Source: Bacteroidales bacterium
GTDB taxonomy: Bacteria; Bacteroidota; Bacteroidia; Bacteroidales; UBA7960
NCBI GenBank assembly: GCA_007125275.1
Contig: SLDN01000012.1
Coordinates: 1 to 6,593 of the forward strand
Direction: 5' to 3'
Length of the DNA stretch: 6,593 bases
A program made the translations under genes and the position numbers. A model generated the notes under the pieces. It saw only the letters and a program-made list of their open reading frames with translations. It was not told the DNA's origin and ran no database searches. Shown one piece after another: positions 1 through 6,593 of this stretch; the stretch's first letter is position 1; every line of letters begins with the position of its first letter.

Positions 1-411
1 CCCGGTGGCAGCGGGGTATTCAGAACATCTTTCTTTGATGCAGATTATATCGGGAGTGCAATACCAACTCAGCCGCAGATCATTACGGCAATCGTTCAGC
101 AGTTTAATGAAACCATGCAAGTTACAGCCAGAAGCCTGGAGGACTTTGACATATATACAAACATCCATGATACAGAAATGGATGGTATACAAATATACCC
201 GAACCCCTTCAGGAACCAGATTTTTATTTCTGATTCAGAAAGTCTTAAGAGGATTGTGCTGTTAAACAGCTATGGACAGATCATCCAGGACTTTGTCCCG
301 GCCTCGGGCATTGCCACCATCCCGGTCGCAGAATTAAAGCCCGGTTTTTATTTTATTCAACTGCACCTGAATGATGGACAACGACTTGTGAAGAAGCTGC
401 TAAAGCAATAA
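1..411 (+). CDS. Secreted protein, 3' end only, with C-terminal T9SS type A sorting domain
   Basis: The frame is open from the first base and ends at TAA 409-411, so the gene starts upstream and only the last 136 residues are visible. The final ~75 residues look like a type A Por/T9SS sorting domain. There is a YPNPF motif at in-window residues 66-70, alternating hydrophobic strands follow, and the end has the typical G-x-Y-x-I-x-L pattern with basic KKLLK residues just before the stop. In this family the domain directs export across the outer membrane by the type IX system and is then cleaved, leaving the protein on the surface or released. The preceding ~60 residues match nothing I recognise, so the function of the mature protein is unknown. 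An ATG at 115 lies in frame, but the frame continues open upstream, so it is not taken as the start. A strong terminator follows 36 bases after the stop, so this is the last gene of its transcript. Confidence 0.85.
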   Translation, partial: PGGSGVFRTSFFDADYIGSAIPTQPQIITAIVQQFNETMQVTARSLEDFDIYTNIHDTEMDGIQIYPNPFRNQIFISDSESLKRIVLLNSYGQIIQDFVPASGIATIPVAELKPGFYFIQLHLNDGQRLVKKLLKQ

Positions 412-446
412 ACGCCCGGATTATTTTGCTGTTTTGTCATTTTACG

Positions 447-485
447 GATGCCTGCTTCAATCAAACAGAAGCAGGCATCTTTTTT
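447..485 (+). terminator. Rho-independent terminator after the T9SS-sorted protein gene
   Basis: A perfect 12-bp inverted repeat (GATGCCTGCTTC at 447-458, GAAGCAGGCATC at 468-479) encloses a 9-base loop and is followed directly by six T (480-485). It lies 36 bases after the upstream stop codon. This is the standard form of an intrinsic terminator and separates the upstream gene from the glycogen gene. Confidence 0.9.
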
Positions 486-540
486 GTATCTCTAAAGCAT
501 TGAACCTAAAACATTAACGTTAAGGAAACAGGATTTCAGT

Positions 541-608
541 CCTTTTTCTCATATTTTTTTTGTAATTTCACGCGTTTTTTGATCAAATATTTATTAATTA
601 AAGTTTTT
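541..608 (+). promoter_or_regulatory. A/T-rich leader with spaced T-tracts before the glycogen fusion gene
   Basis: The 68 bases before the start codon are very A/T-rich and carry T runs at 543-547, 554-561, 575-580 and 604-608. A palindrome TTAATTAA at 594-601 sits just before the ATG. Since a terminator lies upstream, the promoter of the downstream gene should be between about 486 and 608. I found no clean match to the Bacteroidota -7 element (TAnnTTTG) with a -33 TTG at the right spacing, so the exact promoter is not assigned. There is no clear Shine-Dalgarno sequence, which is usual in this phylum. Only the base composition and position support the call. Confidence 0.35.
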
Positions 609-3600
609 ATGAACACAGAAAAAGTTTTGCAGGATTATATATTCGAGGTAAGCTGGGAGGTATGCAACAAGATAGGTGGCATACACACCGTAATCAGCTC
701 CAAGGCGCCTTTGTTAATCGAGAAATACAAGGACAACTACATAACCATCGGCCCTGATGTCTGGAAGGAAACACATCGCAACCCGGAGTTTGAAGAGGAT
801 CATAATCTTTTTCGTGAGTGGCGTGAGCATGCCGAAGACAATGGTTTGCATTTTCGCATTGGGCGCTGGCAAGTTCCGGGAAACCCAATCGCCATACTGG
901 TTGACTTTACGCCCCTTTTCGGTCAGAAGGACAACATCTTCTCTGACTACTGGCTGAAGTTTGGATTGAATTCATTAAGTGGTCAATGGGATTACACCGA
1001 GCCTGCTATGTTTGGATATGCTGTGGGTCAGGTCATTGAGAGTTTTTATGATTTTTATTTATCGGCATATGATCGCATCATTGCCCATTTCCATGAATGG
1101 ATGACCGGTACCGGTGTTTTATACCTTCGCGACAAGGTGCCCCAGGCCGGAACCATATTTACCACTCACGCCACTGTGCTGGCACGCTCACTGGCAGGCC
1201 ACGGCAGGGCGTTGTATGATCAGCTCGACAAGCTGGATGCTGAAGCCAGGGCCCTTGAGCTGGGGGTTGTGTCAAAACATAGTCTTGAACAAACAGCAGC
1301 ACGAATGGCAGATGTGTTCACCACCGTGTCATCCGGTACTGCCCTCGAGTGTGAAAAGGTGCTGGGCAAACAGCCCGATCTGGTTACCCCGAACGGCTTC
1401 AGCAGCGACATGATCCCGGCAAACGGGAGTCTGGCCGAATCAAGGGTTGTCGCCAGAGAAAAACTTTTACAAACAGCGCGTGGACTTTTCAACCAGGATA
1501 TTCCTGAAGACAGTCTGCTGGTGGCCCACAGCGGCAGGTACGAGTATCGCAACAAAGGAATTGATCTTTTCATTGATGCCCTTGCCGACATCAACAAAAA
1601 AGGCTTTGATAAAACACTGCTTGCCTTTATTATGGTTCCTGCCAACCAAACGGGGCCGCGGGCAGATGTTTCTGACAGGATCAAAGCACCCGACTTTTCG
1701 AACCCGGTCTCAGAAGAGTATCTCACACACAGGCTTGCTGATCCCGACAATGATCCCATCCTTAAAAGGCTGGCAGAGGTTGGTTTAAAGAACCGGCCGG
1801 AAGACAAGGTAAAAGTGATATTCACACCTGCCTATCTGAATGGAGACGACGGCATTTATGGTATTGACTATTTCAGTATCCTGAAAGGCTTTGATACCAC
1901 CGTATTCCCGTCATATTATGAGCCATGGGGTTACACACCAATGGAGAGCATTGCCATGCAGGTTCCTGCCGTTACCTCCTCACTATCAGGATTTGGTCAA
2001 TGGGTGAAAGAAAAACACAAAGATGCCGACAATGCCCTTCACATCATTACCAGAAATGACCACAATGATGATGCAGCATGTCAACAGCTTTCAGATGTGA
2101 TTGGTAAATGGCTGAGTGATGCAAGCAGTGCCGGATTTAATGGCCGTGACCATCAGTCTCACCCCATGTGCCACGCCAGCCTGGAGAAAGGCAGAGCTGA
2201 GGCTACACAAATAGCTGAGGGTGTTTTATGGGAAAAGCAGATCATCCATTACAAGAATGCCTATGAAAGTGTTTTGCAGAAAGCTGCAAAGAGATACGAC
2301 CTTTATAAGGACAAGAAACCGCCAACCAGGAGTGTTTCCCTGCCTTCCGTAGAAAGCATGAAGCCCAAATGGAAAAAAATCAGCATTCAGGTAAATGTGC
2401 CAGATGCACTTAAGCAACTGTCTGACCTGTCCAGGAATTTATGGTGGACATGGAATTATGAAGCCCGCGATCTTTTTGAAAGCATTGATCCTAAGCTATG
2501 GGAGCAGTGTAAAAAGAACCCCATCATTTTGATGGAGAATCTAGGCATGGAACACTTTGAAAGGCTGGCCGGCGATTCAATGTTCATGCATAATTACCGG
2601 ACTGTTGTTGACAAATTCAACAAATACATCCATGCCGGCAAGAAAAAGGCCACGGATAAGATCGCTTATTTCTCCATGGAATACGGTTTACATGACACCA
2701 TTAAGATATACAGTGGAGGTTTGGGCGTGTTGGCCGGCGATTACCTCAAGCAGGCCAGCGACGACAATGTAGATATCATTGGTATCGGGCTGCTGTATCG
2801 CTATGGCTACTTTACCCAGAGTCTCTCTGTTAGTGGTGAGCAGCTGGACACCTACTACCCGCATGATTTTGTAAAGATGTCGGCTGTTCCCGTTCGCAAG
2901 AAAAACGGCGACAGGCTTCGCATCAGCATTGCCTTCCCGGGTCGCACACTGCATGCCAAGGTCTGGCGCATTGATGTTGGCCGGGTGCCTTTATATTTGC
3001 TGGATACAGATATTTCTGAGAATGCAGGCTTTGACCGCTTCATCACGCATCAGCTGTATGGTGGTGACTGGGAGAACCGTTTCAAGCAGGAATTTTTGCT
3101 TGGCATTGGAGGTATCCGTCTGCTTGATGCACTGGAGATACAACCGAAGGTGTTTCACTGCAACGAGGGTCACGCTGCATTTACGGGCCTTGAGCGACTG
3201 CGTAAATTTGTTCAGGATGATAAGATGAGTTTCCACGAAGCACTTGAAGTAGTAAGGGCAAGCAGCCTGTTTACCACTCATACGCCGGTTCCAGCCGGTC
3301 ATGACTTCTTCAGTGAGGACATGCTGCGAACTTACATGCCACACTATGCCGACAGATTAGGCATTAGCTGGGAAACTTTCATGGGTTTGGGCAAAATGAA
3401 TCCACAGAACACCCAGGAGAGTTATTCAATGAGTGTGCTGGCGGCAAAACTTGCCCAGCAGGTGAACGGCGTTAGCAAAATTCATGGAAAGGTGTCACGG
3501 AACATGTTTAAAGACCTGTATCCCGGTTATTTCCCTGAAGAGCTGCATATTGGACATGTTACCAATGGTGTGCATTATGGCACATGGACAGCAAAGGAGT

Positions 3601-4898
3601 GGCAGGAGTTATACCATGAGCACTTTGGTAAAGACTTCATGAATAATGTGGCCGATCCCAAAATGTGGGAAAAAATCTACGATGTCCCTGATGAACACCT
3701 TTGGAGCATTAGAAATGACTTGCGCAGATATTTGCTTGAATACATCAGGAAACGTTTACTCTCAAACCTTTCGCGTCGCCAGGAGACTCCCCGCAAGATT
3801 TATCAGATCATGGAGGCCATTGACGAGAATACGCTCACCATTGGTTTTGCCCGTCGCTTTGCCACATACAAAAGAGCCCATTTGCTGTTTAACGACCTGG
3901 AGCGATTGTCACGCATTGTGAACAATCCCGATATGCCTGTACAGTTTATCTATGCCGGCAAGGCACACCCCGCCGATAAAGCCGGGCAGGAACTTATCAA
4001 GCATATCATGGAGATCAGCAAGCGCAAAGAATTTTATGGAAAAATTCTTTTCCTTGAAGATTATGATATGGAGCTTGGCAGAGAGCTTGTTAAGGGTGTT
4101 GATGTATGGCTCAACACCCCTACCCGCCCCATGGAAGCCTCCGGCACCAGTGGCCAGAAAGCTGTACTGAACGGTGTGATGAACCTCAGCGTACTGGATG
4201 GCTGGTGGGCAGAAGGCTACACTGATGAAGCCGGATGGCAGCTCAAAGAAGAAAAAACCTTTGATAACCAGGAGTTCCAGGATGAACTTGACGCTGAAAC
4301 TGTTTACAGCATCCTTGAAACAGAAGTGGCACCGCTCTTTTACAACAGAGACCAGGACGGATTACCCAGGGAATGGATAAGGTGGATGAAAAACTGTATC
4401 GCAAGGGTTGCACCGCACTACACAAACAAGCGAATGCTTGATGACTACTTCAAGCACTTCTATAACAAGCTGTTCAGCTCTGCTGAAAGGGTGAACAAAG
4501 ACAATTTCAAGGCGGCCAAAAATCTTGTTTTCTGGAAAAACAAGATACTGCGCGCCTGGGATAATGTTGAGCTCGTTGACAAGAAAATCATGAGCAACTC
4601 CGGCAAAACCATCCTTTTGGGTGGCAAATTCGCTGCTGAGATTACGCTGAACATAAAAGGTCTCAGCGGCTCTGACTTTGGACTGGAGGTCGTTTTTGTG
4701 CAAAAAACGATAGATGGCAAGCGAGAGATCGTTTCTGTTTATGAAATGGATAAAACAGCCGAAAAAGGCAAACAGTTTACTTTTAAATGCGAAGTGCCAG
4801 CCAAGCGCACCGGTGACTTTAACTATGCCTTCCGTTTGTTTCCCAAAAACAAAGCGCTTGCACACAGGCAGGATTTCCACCTTATCAAGTGGATTTGA
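609..4898 (+). CDS. glgP: Fused GT3 glycogen synthase / GT35 alpha-glucan phosphorylase (DUF3417 type)
   Basis: One open frame of 1429 residues, numbered from ATG 609, carries two opposing glycogen enzymes. The symbol strictly fits only the C-terminal half. Residues ~8-565 resemble eukaryote-type glycogen synthase (GT3), which adds glucose from a nucleotide sugar to alpha-1,4-glucan. Visible are K21-x-G-G, HFHEW at 160-164, TTHAT at 185-189, R310 and K316 for the nucleotide phosphates, and the catalytic E438-x7-E446 pair in SYYEPWGYTP. Residues ~566-590 form a polar, proline-containing linker. A DUF3417 segment follows (NLWWTWN, W612-W615). The GT35 phosphorylase comes next: AYFSMEYG from 686, SGGLGVLAGD 702-711, HCNEGHAAF from 850, RRFATYKRA 1082-1090, AGKAHP 1116-1121, and EASGTSGQK with E1176 and probable pyridoxal-phosphate lysine K1184. 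It releases glucose-1-phosphate from glucan. Residues ~1324-1429 form the beta-rich tail usual in this subfamily. Both halves look full length and cytoplasmic. ATG 609 is preferred over an in-frame TTG at 579 because homology begins near residue 10. The synthase sugar donor (UDP- or ADP-glucose) cannot be read from sequence. Confidence 0.95.
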   Translation: MNTEKVLQDYIFEVSWEVCNKIGGIHTVISSKAPLLIEKYKDNYITIGPDVWKETHRNPEFEEDHNLFREWREHAEDNGLHFRIGRWQVPGNPIAILVDFTPLFGQKDNIFSDYWLKFGLNSLSGQWDYTEPAMFGYAVGQVIESFYDFYLSAYDRIIAHFHEWMTGTGVLYLRDKVPQAGTIFTTHATVLARSLAGHGRALYDQLDKLDAEARALELGVVSKHSLEQTAARMADVFTTVSSGTALECEKVLGKQPDLVTPNGFSSDMIPANGSLAESRVVAREKLLQTARGLFNQDIPEDSLLVAHSGRYEYRNKGIDLFIDALADINKKGFDKTLLAFIMVPANQTGPRADVSDRIKAPDFSNPVSEEYLTHRLADPDNDPILKRLAEVGLKNRPEDKVKVIFTPAYLNGDDGIYGIDYFSILKGFDTTVFPSYYEPWGYTPMESIAMQVPAVTSSLSGFGQWVKEKHKDADNALHIITRNDHNDDAACQQLSDVIGKWLSDASSAGFNGRDHQSHPMCHASLEKGRAEATQIAEGVLWEKQIIHYKNAYESVLQKAAKRYDLYKDKKPPTRSVSLPSVESMKPKWKKISIQVNVPDALKQLSDLSRNLWWTWNYEARDLFESIDPKLWEQCKKNPIILMENLGMEHFERLAGDSMFMHNYRTVVDKFNKYIHAGKKKATDKIAYFSMEYGLHDTIKIYSGGLGVLAGDYLKQASDDNVDIIGIGLLYRYGYFTQSLSVSGEQLDTYYPHDFVKMSAVPVRKKNGDRLRISIAFPGRTLHAKVWRIDVGRVPLYLLDTDISENAGFDRFITHQLYGGDWENRFKQEFLLGIGGIRLLDALEIQPKVFHCNEGHAAFTGLERLRKFVQDDKMSFHEALEVVRASSLFTTHTPVPAGHDFFSEDMLRTYMPHYADRLGISWETFMGLGKMNPQNTQESYSMSVLAAKLAQQVNGVSKIHGKVSRNMFKDLYPGYFPEELHIGHVTNGVHYGTWTAKEWQELYHEHFGKDFMNNVADPKMWEKIYDVPDEHLWSIRNDLRRYLLEYIRKRLLSNLSRRQETPRKIYQIMEAIDENTLTIGFARRFATYKRAHLLFNDLERLSRIVNNPDMPVQFIYAGKAHPADKAGQELIKHIMEISKRKEFYGKILFLEDYDMELGRELVKGVDVWLNTPTRPMEASGTSGQKAVLNGVMNLSVLDGWWAEGYTDEAGWQLKEEKTFDNQEFQDELDAETVYSILETEVAPLFYNRDQDGLPREWIRWMKNCIARVAPHYTNKRMLDDYFKHFYNKLFSSAERVNKDNFKAAKNLVFWKNKILRAWDNVELVDKKIMSNSGKTILLGGKFAAEITLNIKGLSGSDFGLEVVFVQKTIDGKREIVSVYEMDKTAEKGKQFTFKCEVPAKRTGDFNYAFRLFPKNKALAHRQDFHLIKWI

Positions 4899-4921
4899 TT
4901 GGGATATTGAAGATAAGTTTG
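4895..4921 (+). promoter_or_regulatory. Possible Bacteroidota-type promoter for fabG-recF (weak)
   Basis: TAAGTTTG at 4914-4921 fits the Bacteroidota -7 consensus TAnnTTTG. A TTG at 4895-4897, overlapping the stop of the preceding gene, could be the -33 element, but the 16-base gap is slightly short. Transcription would start near 4928 and place the hairpin and tandem repeat at 4953-4990 in the fabG leader. Read-through from the glycogen gene is equally possible, because no T-tract terminator lies between them. Confidence 0.35.
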
Positions 4922-4952
4922 TAACTTTGGATGGTCATCAACATAAATTATG

Positions 4953-4990
4953 TAATGACAGGGTTTGACCTGTCATTATCTGTCATTATC
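4953..4990 (+). repeat. Hairpin with tandemly duplicated right arm ahead of fabG
   Basis: A perfect 10-bp inverted repeat (TAATGACAGG at 4953-4962, CCTGTCATTA at 4969-4978) has a 6-base loop. The right arm overlaps a tandem direct repeat of TGTCATTATC (4971-4980 and 4981-4990), so the left arm could pair fully with the first copy or partly with the second. No T run follows, so it is not a standard terminator. It may be an operator, an mRNA-stability element or a weak 3' end for the glycogen transcript. It ends 22 bases before the fabG start. The structure is seen directly; any role is inference. Confidence 0.6.
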
Positions 4991-5012
4991 TATCAAACCA
5001 AAATAAGAAAAA

Positions 5013-5759
5013 ATGAAAATACTGGAAGGAAAAACAGCTTTAATAACAGGCGGTTCACGCGGCATTGGACGAGCTATTGCATTATCATTTGCCCATTCAG
5101 GCGCCAATGTTGCATTTTCTGATCTGCGCTATGACGAATTGGCTGAAAGTCTGGAAAAAGAGCTCGCTGAACTGGGCGTTAAAGCCAAAGGCTACGCGTC
5201 GGATGCAAGCAGCTTTGCAGATAGCGAAAAGCTTGTCAATGATGTGCAGGCTGAGTTTGGGAGCATTGACATCCTTGTAAACAACGCCGGCATCACCAAA
5301 GATACACTGATGATGCGGATGACCGAAGAGATGTGGGATGACGTGATCAGGGTGAATCTGAAGTCAGCATTTAACCTTACCAAGGCAGTCCAGCGCTTTA
5401 TGCTTAAACAAAGAAGTGGCAGCATCATCAACATGAGCTCCATCGTTGGTCTGGGGGGCAATGCCGGGCAAGCCAACTATGCAGCATCCAAAGGTGGCAT
5501 GATTGCTTTCACAAAATCTGTTGCCCAGGAATTGGGGGCGCGTAACATCAGGGTGAATGCCATTGCCCCGGGTTTTATCGAAACAGAAATGACCGCCAAA
5601 ATACCGGAAGAAGCCAGGAAGGCATGGGCTGAAAAAATTCCGCTGAAACGTGCCGGAACACCCGATGATGTGGCCAATATGGTTGTCTTCCTTGCCTCTG
5701 ATATGTCATCGTATGTTACAGGACAGGTAATGAGTGTGTGCGGTGGGATGAACAGGTAA
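5013..5759 (+). CDS. fabG: 3-oxoacyl-[acyl-carrier-protein] reductase
   Basis: This 248-residue protein is a classical short-chain dehydrogenase/reductase that best fits FabG, the NADPH-dependent enzyme reducing 3-oxoacyl-ACP to 3-hydroxyacyl-ACP in type II fatty acid elongation in the cytoplasm. The Rossmann nucleotide-binding motif TGGSRGIG is at residues 12-19 and NNAG at 90-93. The catalytic tetrad is N115, S143, Y156 and K160, with the same Ser-Tyr-Lys spacing as E. coli FabG. GQANYAASKGG around the active site and the IAPGFIETEMT segment are FabG hallmarks, and the length matches the family. The end (SYVTGQVMSVCGGMNR) is also typical, although FabG usually has DGG where this has CGG. 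The ATG follows an A-rich stretch with no Shine-Dalgarno, and homology begins at once (KILEGKTALITGG). recF starts 11 bases downstream, suggesting co-transcription. Another SDR with a different acyl or sugar substrate cannot be fully excluded, but the match is strong. Confidence 0.93.
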   Translation: MKILEGKTALITGGSRGIGRAIALSFAHSGANVAFSDLRYDELAESLEKELAELGVKAKGYASDASSFADSEKLVNDVQAEFGSIDILVNNAGITKDTLMMRMTEEMWDDVIRVNLKSAFNLTKAVQRFMLKQRSGSIINMSSIVGLGGNAGQANYAASKGGMIAFTKSVAQELGARNIRVNAIAPGFIETEMTAKIPEEARKAWAEKIPLKRAGTPDDVANMVVFLASDMSSYVTGQVMSVCGGMNR

Positions 5760-5770
5760 AATAAACCCCA

Positions 5771-6593
5771 ATGCATTGCCAACAGCTTAGTGTTGTTCAG
5801 TTTAAAAATCTGGAAGAACTTACCCTGGTGCTTTCACCAAAGTTCAATTGTTTTGCCGGCCACAACGGCGCCGGCAAAACAAACCTTCTGGATGCAATCT
5901 ATTACCTCTCTTTCTGCAAAAGCTTTACCAATCCGGCAGATACACAGAATATCCTGTTTGGTAAAGATCTGTTTGTGATCCAGGGGCAATATCAGCTAAA
6001 TGGCCGGGCTGACACCATCTATTGTGGTGTCAAAAAAGGACAACGAAAGGCTTTTAAACGCAACAAGAAAGAATACGAGCGATTATCTGACCACATCGGG
6101 AGCTTTCCTTTGGTTTTGCTGAGCCCGGCTGACACACAGCTTATCCTTGGTGGCAGTGACGATCGGCGCAGATTTGTCGATGGCGTCATCTCACAGTACA
6201 ACAAAGAATATCTGCAAAAACTCATAGGTTATAACAAAGCGTTGCAGCAGCGCAATGCCTTGTTGAAGATCTTTGCCGAACAGAGGCGTTTTGAGCAGGC
6301 TTCACTCGAAATATGGGATGAACAGCTGAGCGCCAACGGCAATTACATTTATGCAGAACGGAAACAATTCTTTGATGCTTTTCTGCCAGTGTTTAGCGAT
6401 TACTACGCTTTTCTCTCGCAAAGCAGAGAGCTGACAAACATCCAGTACGAATCCACCTTGCACACCGGTGACTTTCAAGCACAGCTTTCAGCCGCGCGCG
6501 AAAAAGACAGGGTGCTCCTATACACCACGGTAGGCATCCATAAAGATGATCTTAACTTCCTGATCCACAATGAACCCATTAAGAAATTCGGAA
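5771..6593 (+). CDS. recF: DNA replication/repair protein RecF, N-terminal 274 residues (cut by window end)
   Basis: The frame opens at ATG 5771, 11 bases after the fabG stop, and stays open to the window end. About three quarters of a typical ~370-residue RecF is present. RecF is an SMC-like ATPase that binds DNA at gap edges and, with RecO and RecR, loads RecA during gap repair. Visible features are the N-terminal VVQFKNLEEL strand typical of RecF, a Walker A motif GHNGAGKT at residues 30-37, LLDAIYYLSFCKSF just after it, and the RecF signature around LLSPADTQLILGG then DDRRRFVDG. The region GIHKDDL near the window end matches the segment that precedes the ABC signature in RecF. The ABC signature, Walker B and C terminus lie beyond the window. 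No Shine-Dalgarno is visible. Codons 26-38 carry a strong inverted repeat, listed separately. The gene is identified with confidence; its end is not seen. Confidence 0.95.
   Translation, partial: MHCQQLSVVQFKNLEELTLVLSPKFNCFAGHNGAGKTNLLDAIYYLSFCKSFTNPADTQNILFGKDLFVIQGQYQLNGRADTIYCGVKKGQRKAFKRNKKEYERLSDHIGSFPLVLLSPADTQLILGGSDDRRRFVDGVISQYNKEYLQKLIGYNKALQQRNALLKIFAEQRRFEQASLEIWDEQLSANGNYIYAERKQFFDAFLPVFSDYYAFLSQSRELTNIQYESTLHTGDFQAQLSAAREKDRVLLYTTVGIHKDDLNFLIHNEPIKKFG
5848..5882 (+). repeat. Perfect 13-bp inverted repeat inside recF over the Walker A codons
   Basis: TTGTTTTGCCGGC at 5848-5860 and GCCGGCAAAACAA at 5870-5882 are exact reverse complements, separated by nine bases (CACAACGGC). Each arm also contains the self-complementary hexamer GCCGGC. 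The element begins 78 bases into recF and spans the codons for the Walker A loop. In mRNA it would form a stable hairpin near the start of the gene. The Gly/Ala-Gly-Lys-Thr coding constraint contributes the GGC and GCC codons and may explain part of it by chance. No function is established. Confidence 0.5.

Noticed and set aside
514..523. Palindrome TTAACGTTAA in the spacer before the glycogen gene
   Set aside because: Ten A/T-rich bases in an A/T-rich spacer occur easily by chance, and there is no second copy nearby to suggest an operator.
579..608. TTG start extending the glycogen fusion protein by 10 residues
   Set aside because: The added residues are encoded by the A/T-rich leader, look like no part of GT3 proteins, and an ATG at 609 lies right before the homologous region.
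1104..1115. 12-bp perfect palindrome ACCGGTACCGGT
   Set aside because: It encodes part of the conserved synthase segment after HFHEW (Thr-Gly-Thr-Gly) and is easily explained by a doubled ACCGGT codon pair.
1324..1429. Idea that the beta-rich tail of the fusion (these numbers are residues) is an extra carbohydrate-binding module
   Set aside because: DUF3417-type phosphorylases normally end in such a domain with a similar closing segment, so it is an ordinary part of the family.
1220..1825. 201-codon open frame on the minus strand
   Set aside because: It lies wholly inside the synthase coding region, its Ser/Leu-rich protein resembles nothing known, and the + strand frame is clearly the coding one.
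4691..4709. Short hairpin CGTTTTT / AAAAACG inside the phosphorylase tail
   Set aside because: Only seven mostly A-T pairs inside coding sequence, likely chance.
4362..4880. 172-codon open frame on the minus strand
   Set aside because: It is antisense to the end of the phosphorylase half, with no recognisable domain and no independent start signal.
4714..4968. Open frame crossing from the end of the phosphorylase into the spacer
   Set aside because: Most of it overlaps the real frame and the predicted protein has no family features.
1..6593. Search for tRNA, rRNA, CRISPR, insertion sequence, toxin-antitoxin or phage defence genes
   Set aside because: Nothing with the needed repeats, folds or protein motifs was found; the window holds metabolic, repair and secretion-tagged genes.

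Overview
The window looks like a chromosomal fragment from a member of the Bacteroidota (Bacteroidetes). Three observations point there. The first protein ends in a type IX secretion (Por) sorting domain. The start sites sit behind A/T-rich stretches rather than Shine-Dalgarno sequences. The glycogen synthase is of the eukaryote-like GT3 type, a form I associate with this phylum among bacteria. I cannot place it to genus. All supported genes are on the + strand.

Layout: (1) 1-411, the 3' end of a secreted protein gene with a C-terminal T9SS sorting domain, closed by a strong intrinsic terminator at 447-485. (2) About 120 bases of A/T-rich leader. (3) 609-4898, one uninterrupted 1429-residue frame joining a GT3 glycogen synthase to a DUF3417/GT35 alpha-glucan phosphorylase, so the chain-building and chain-degrading enzymes of glycogen metabolism are on one polypeptide. 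(4) 4899-5012, a spacer with a perfect 10-bp hairpin whose right arm is duplicated in tandem. (5) 5013-5759, fabG, the 3-oxoacyl-ACP reductase of fatty acid elongation. (6) 5771-6593, the first 274 codons of recF, which runs off the window end. It starts 11 bases after fabG, so the two are probably co-transcribed.

The most notable item is the synthase-phosphorylase fusion. Both halves keep their diagnostic catalytic residues. The synthase half lacks an obvious counterpart of the arginine-rich helix through which eukaryotic GT3 enzymes sense glucose-6-phosphate. A Met at residue 584, just before the phosphorylase half, looks like a relic (or still active) start. Two further items deserve a second look: the hairpin plus tandem repeat ahead of fabG, and a perfect 13-bp inverted repeat inside recF over the Walker A codons. 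No RNA gene, CRISPR array, insertion sequence or defence system was seen.
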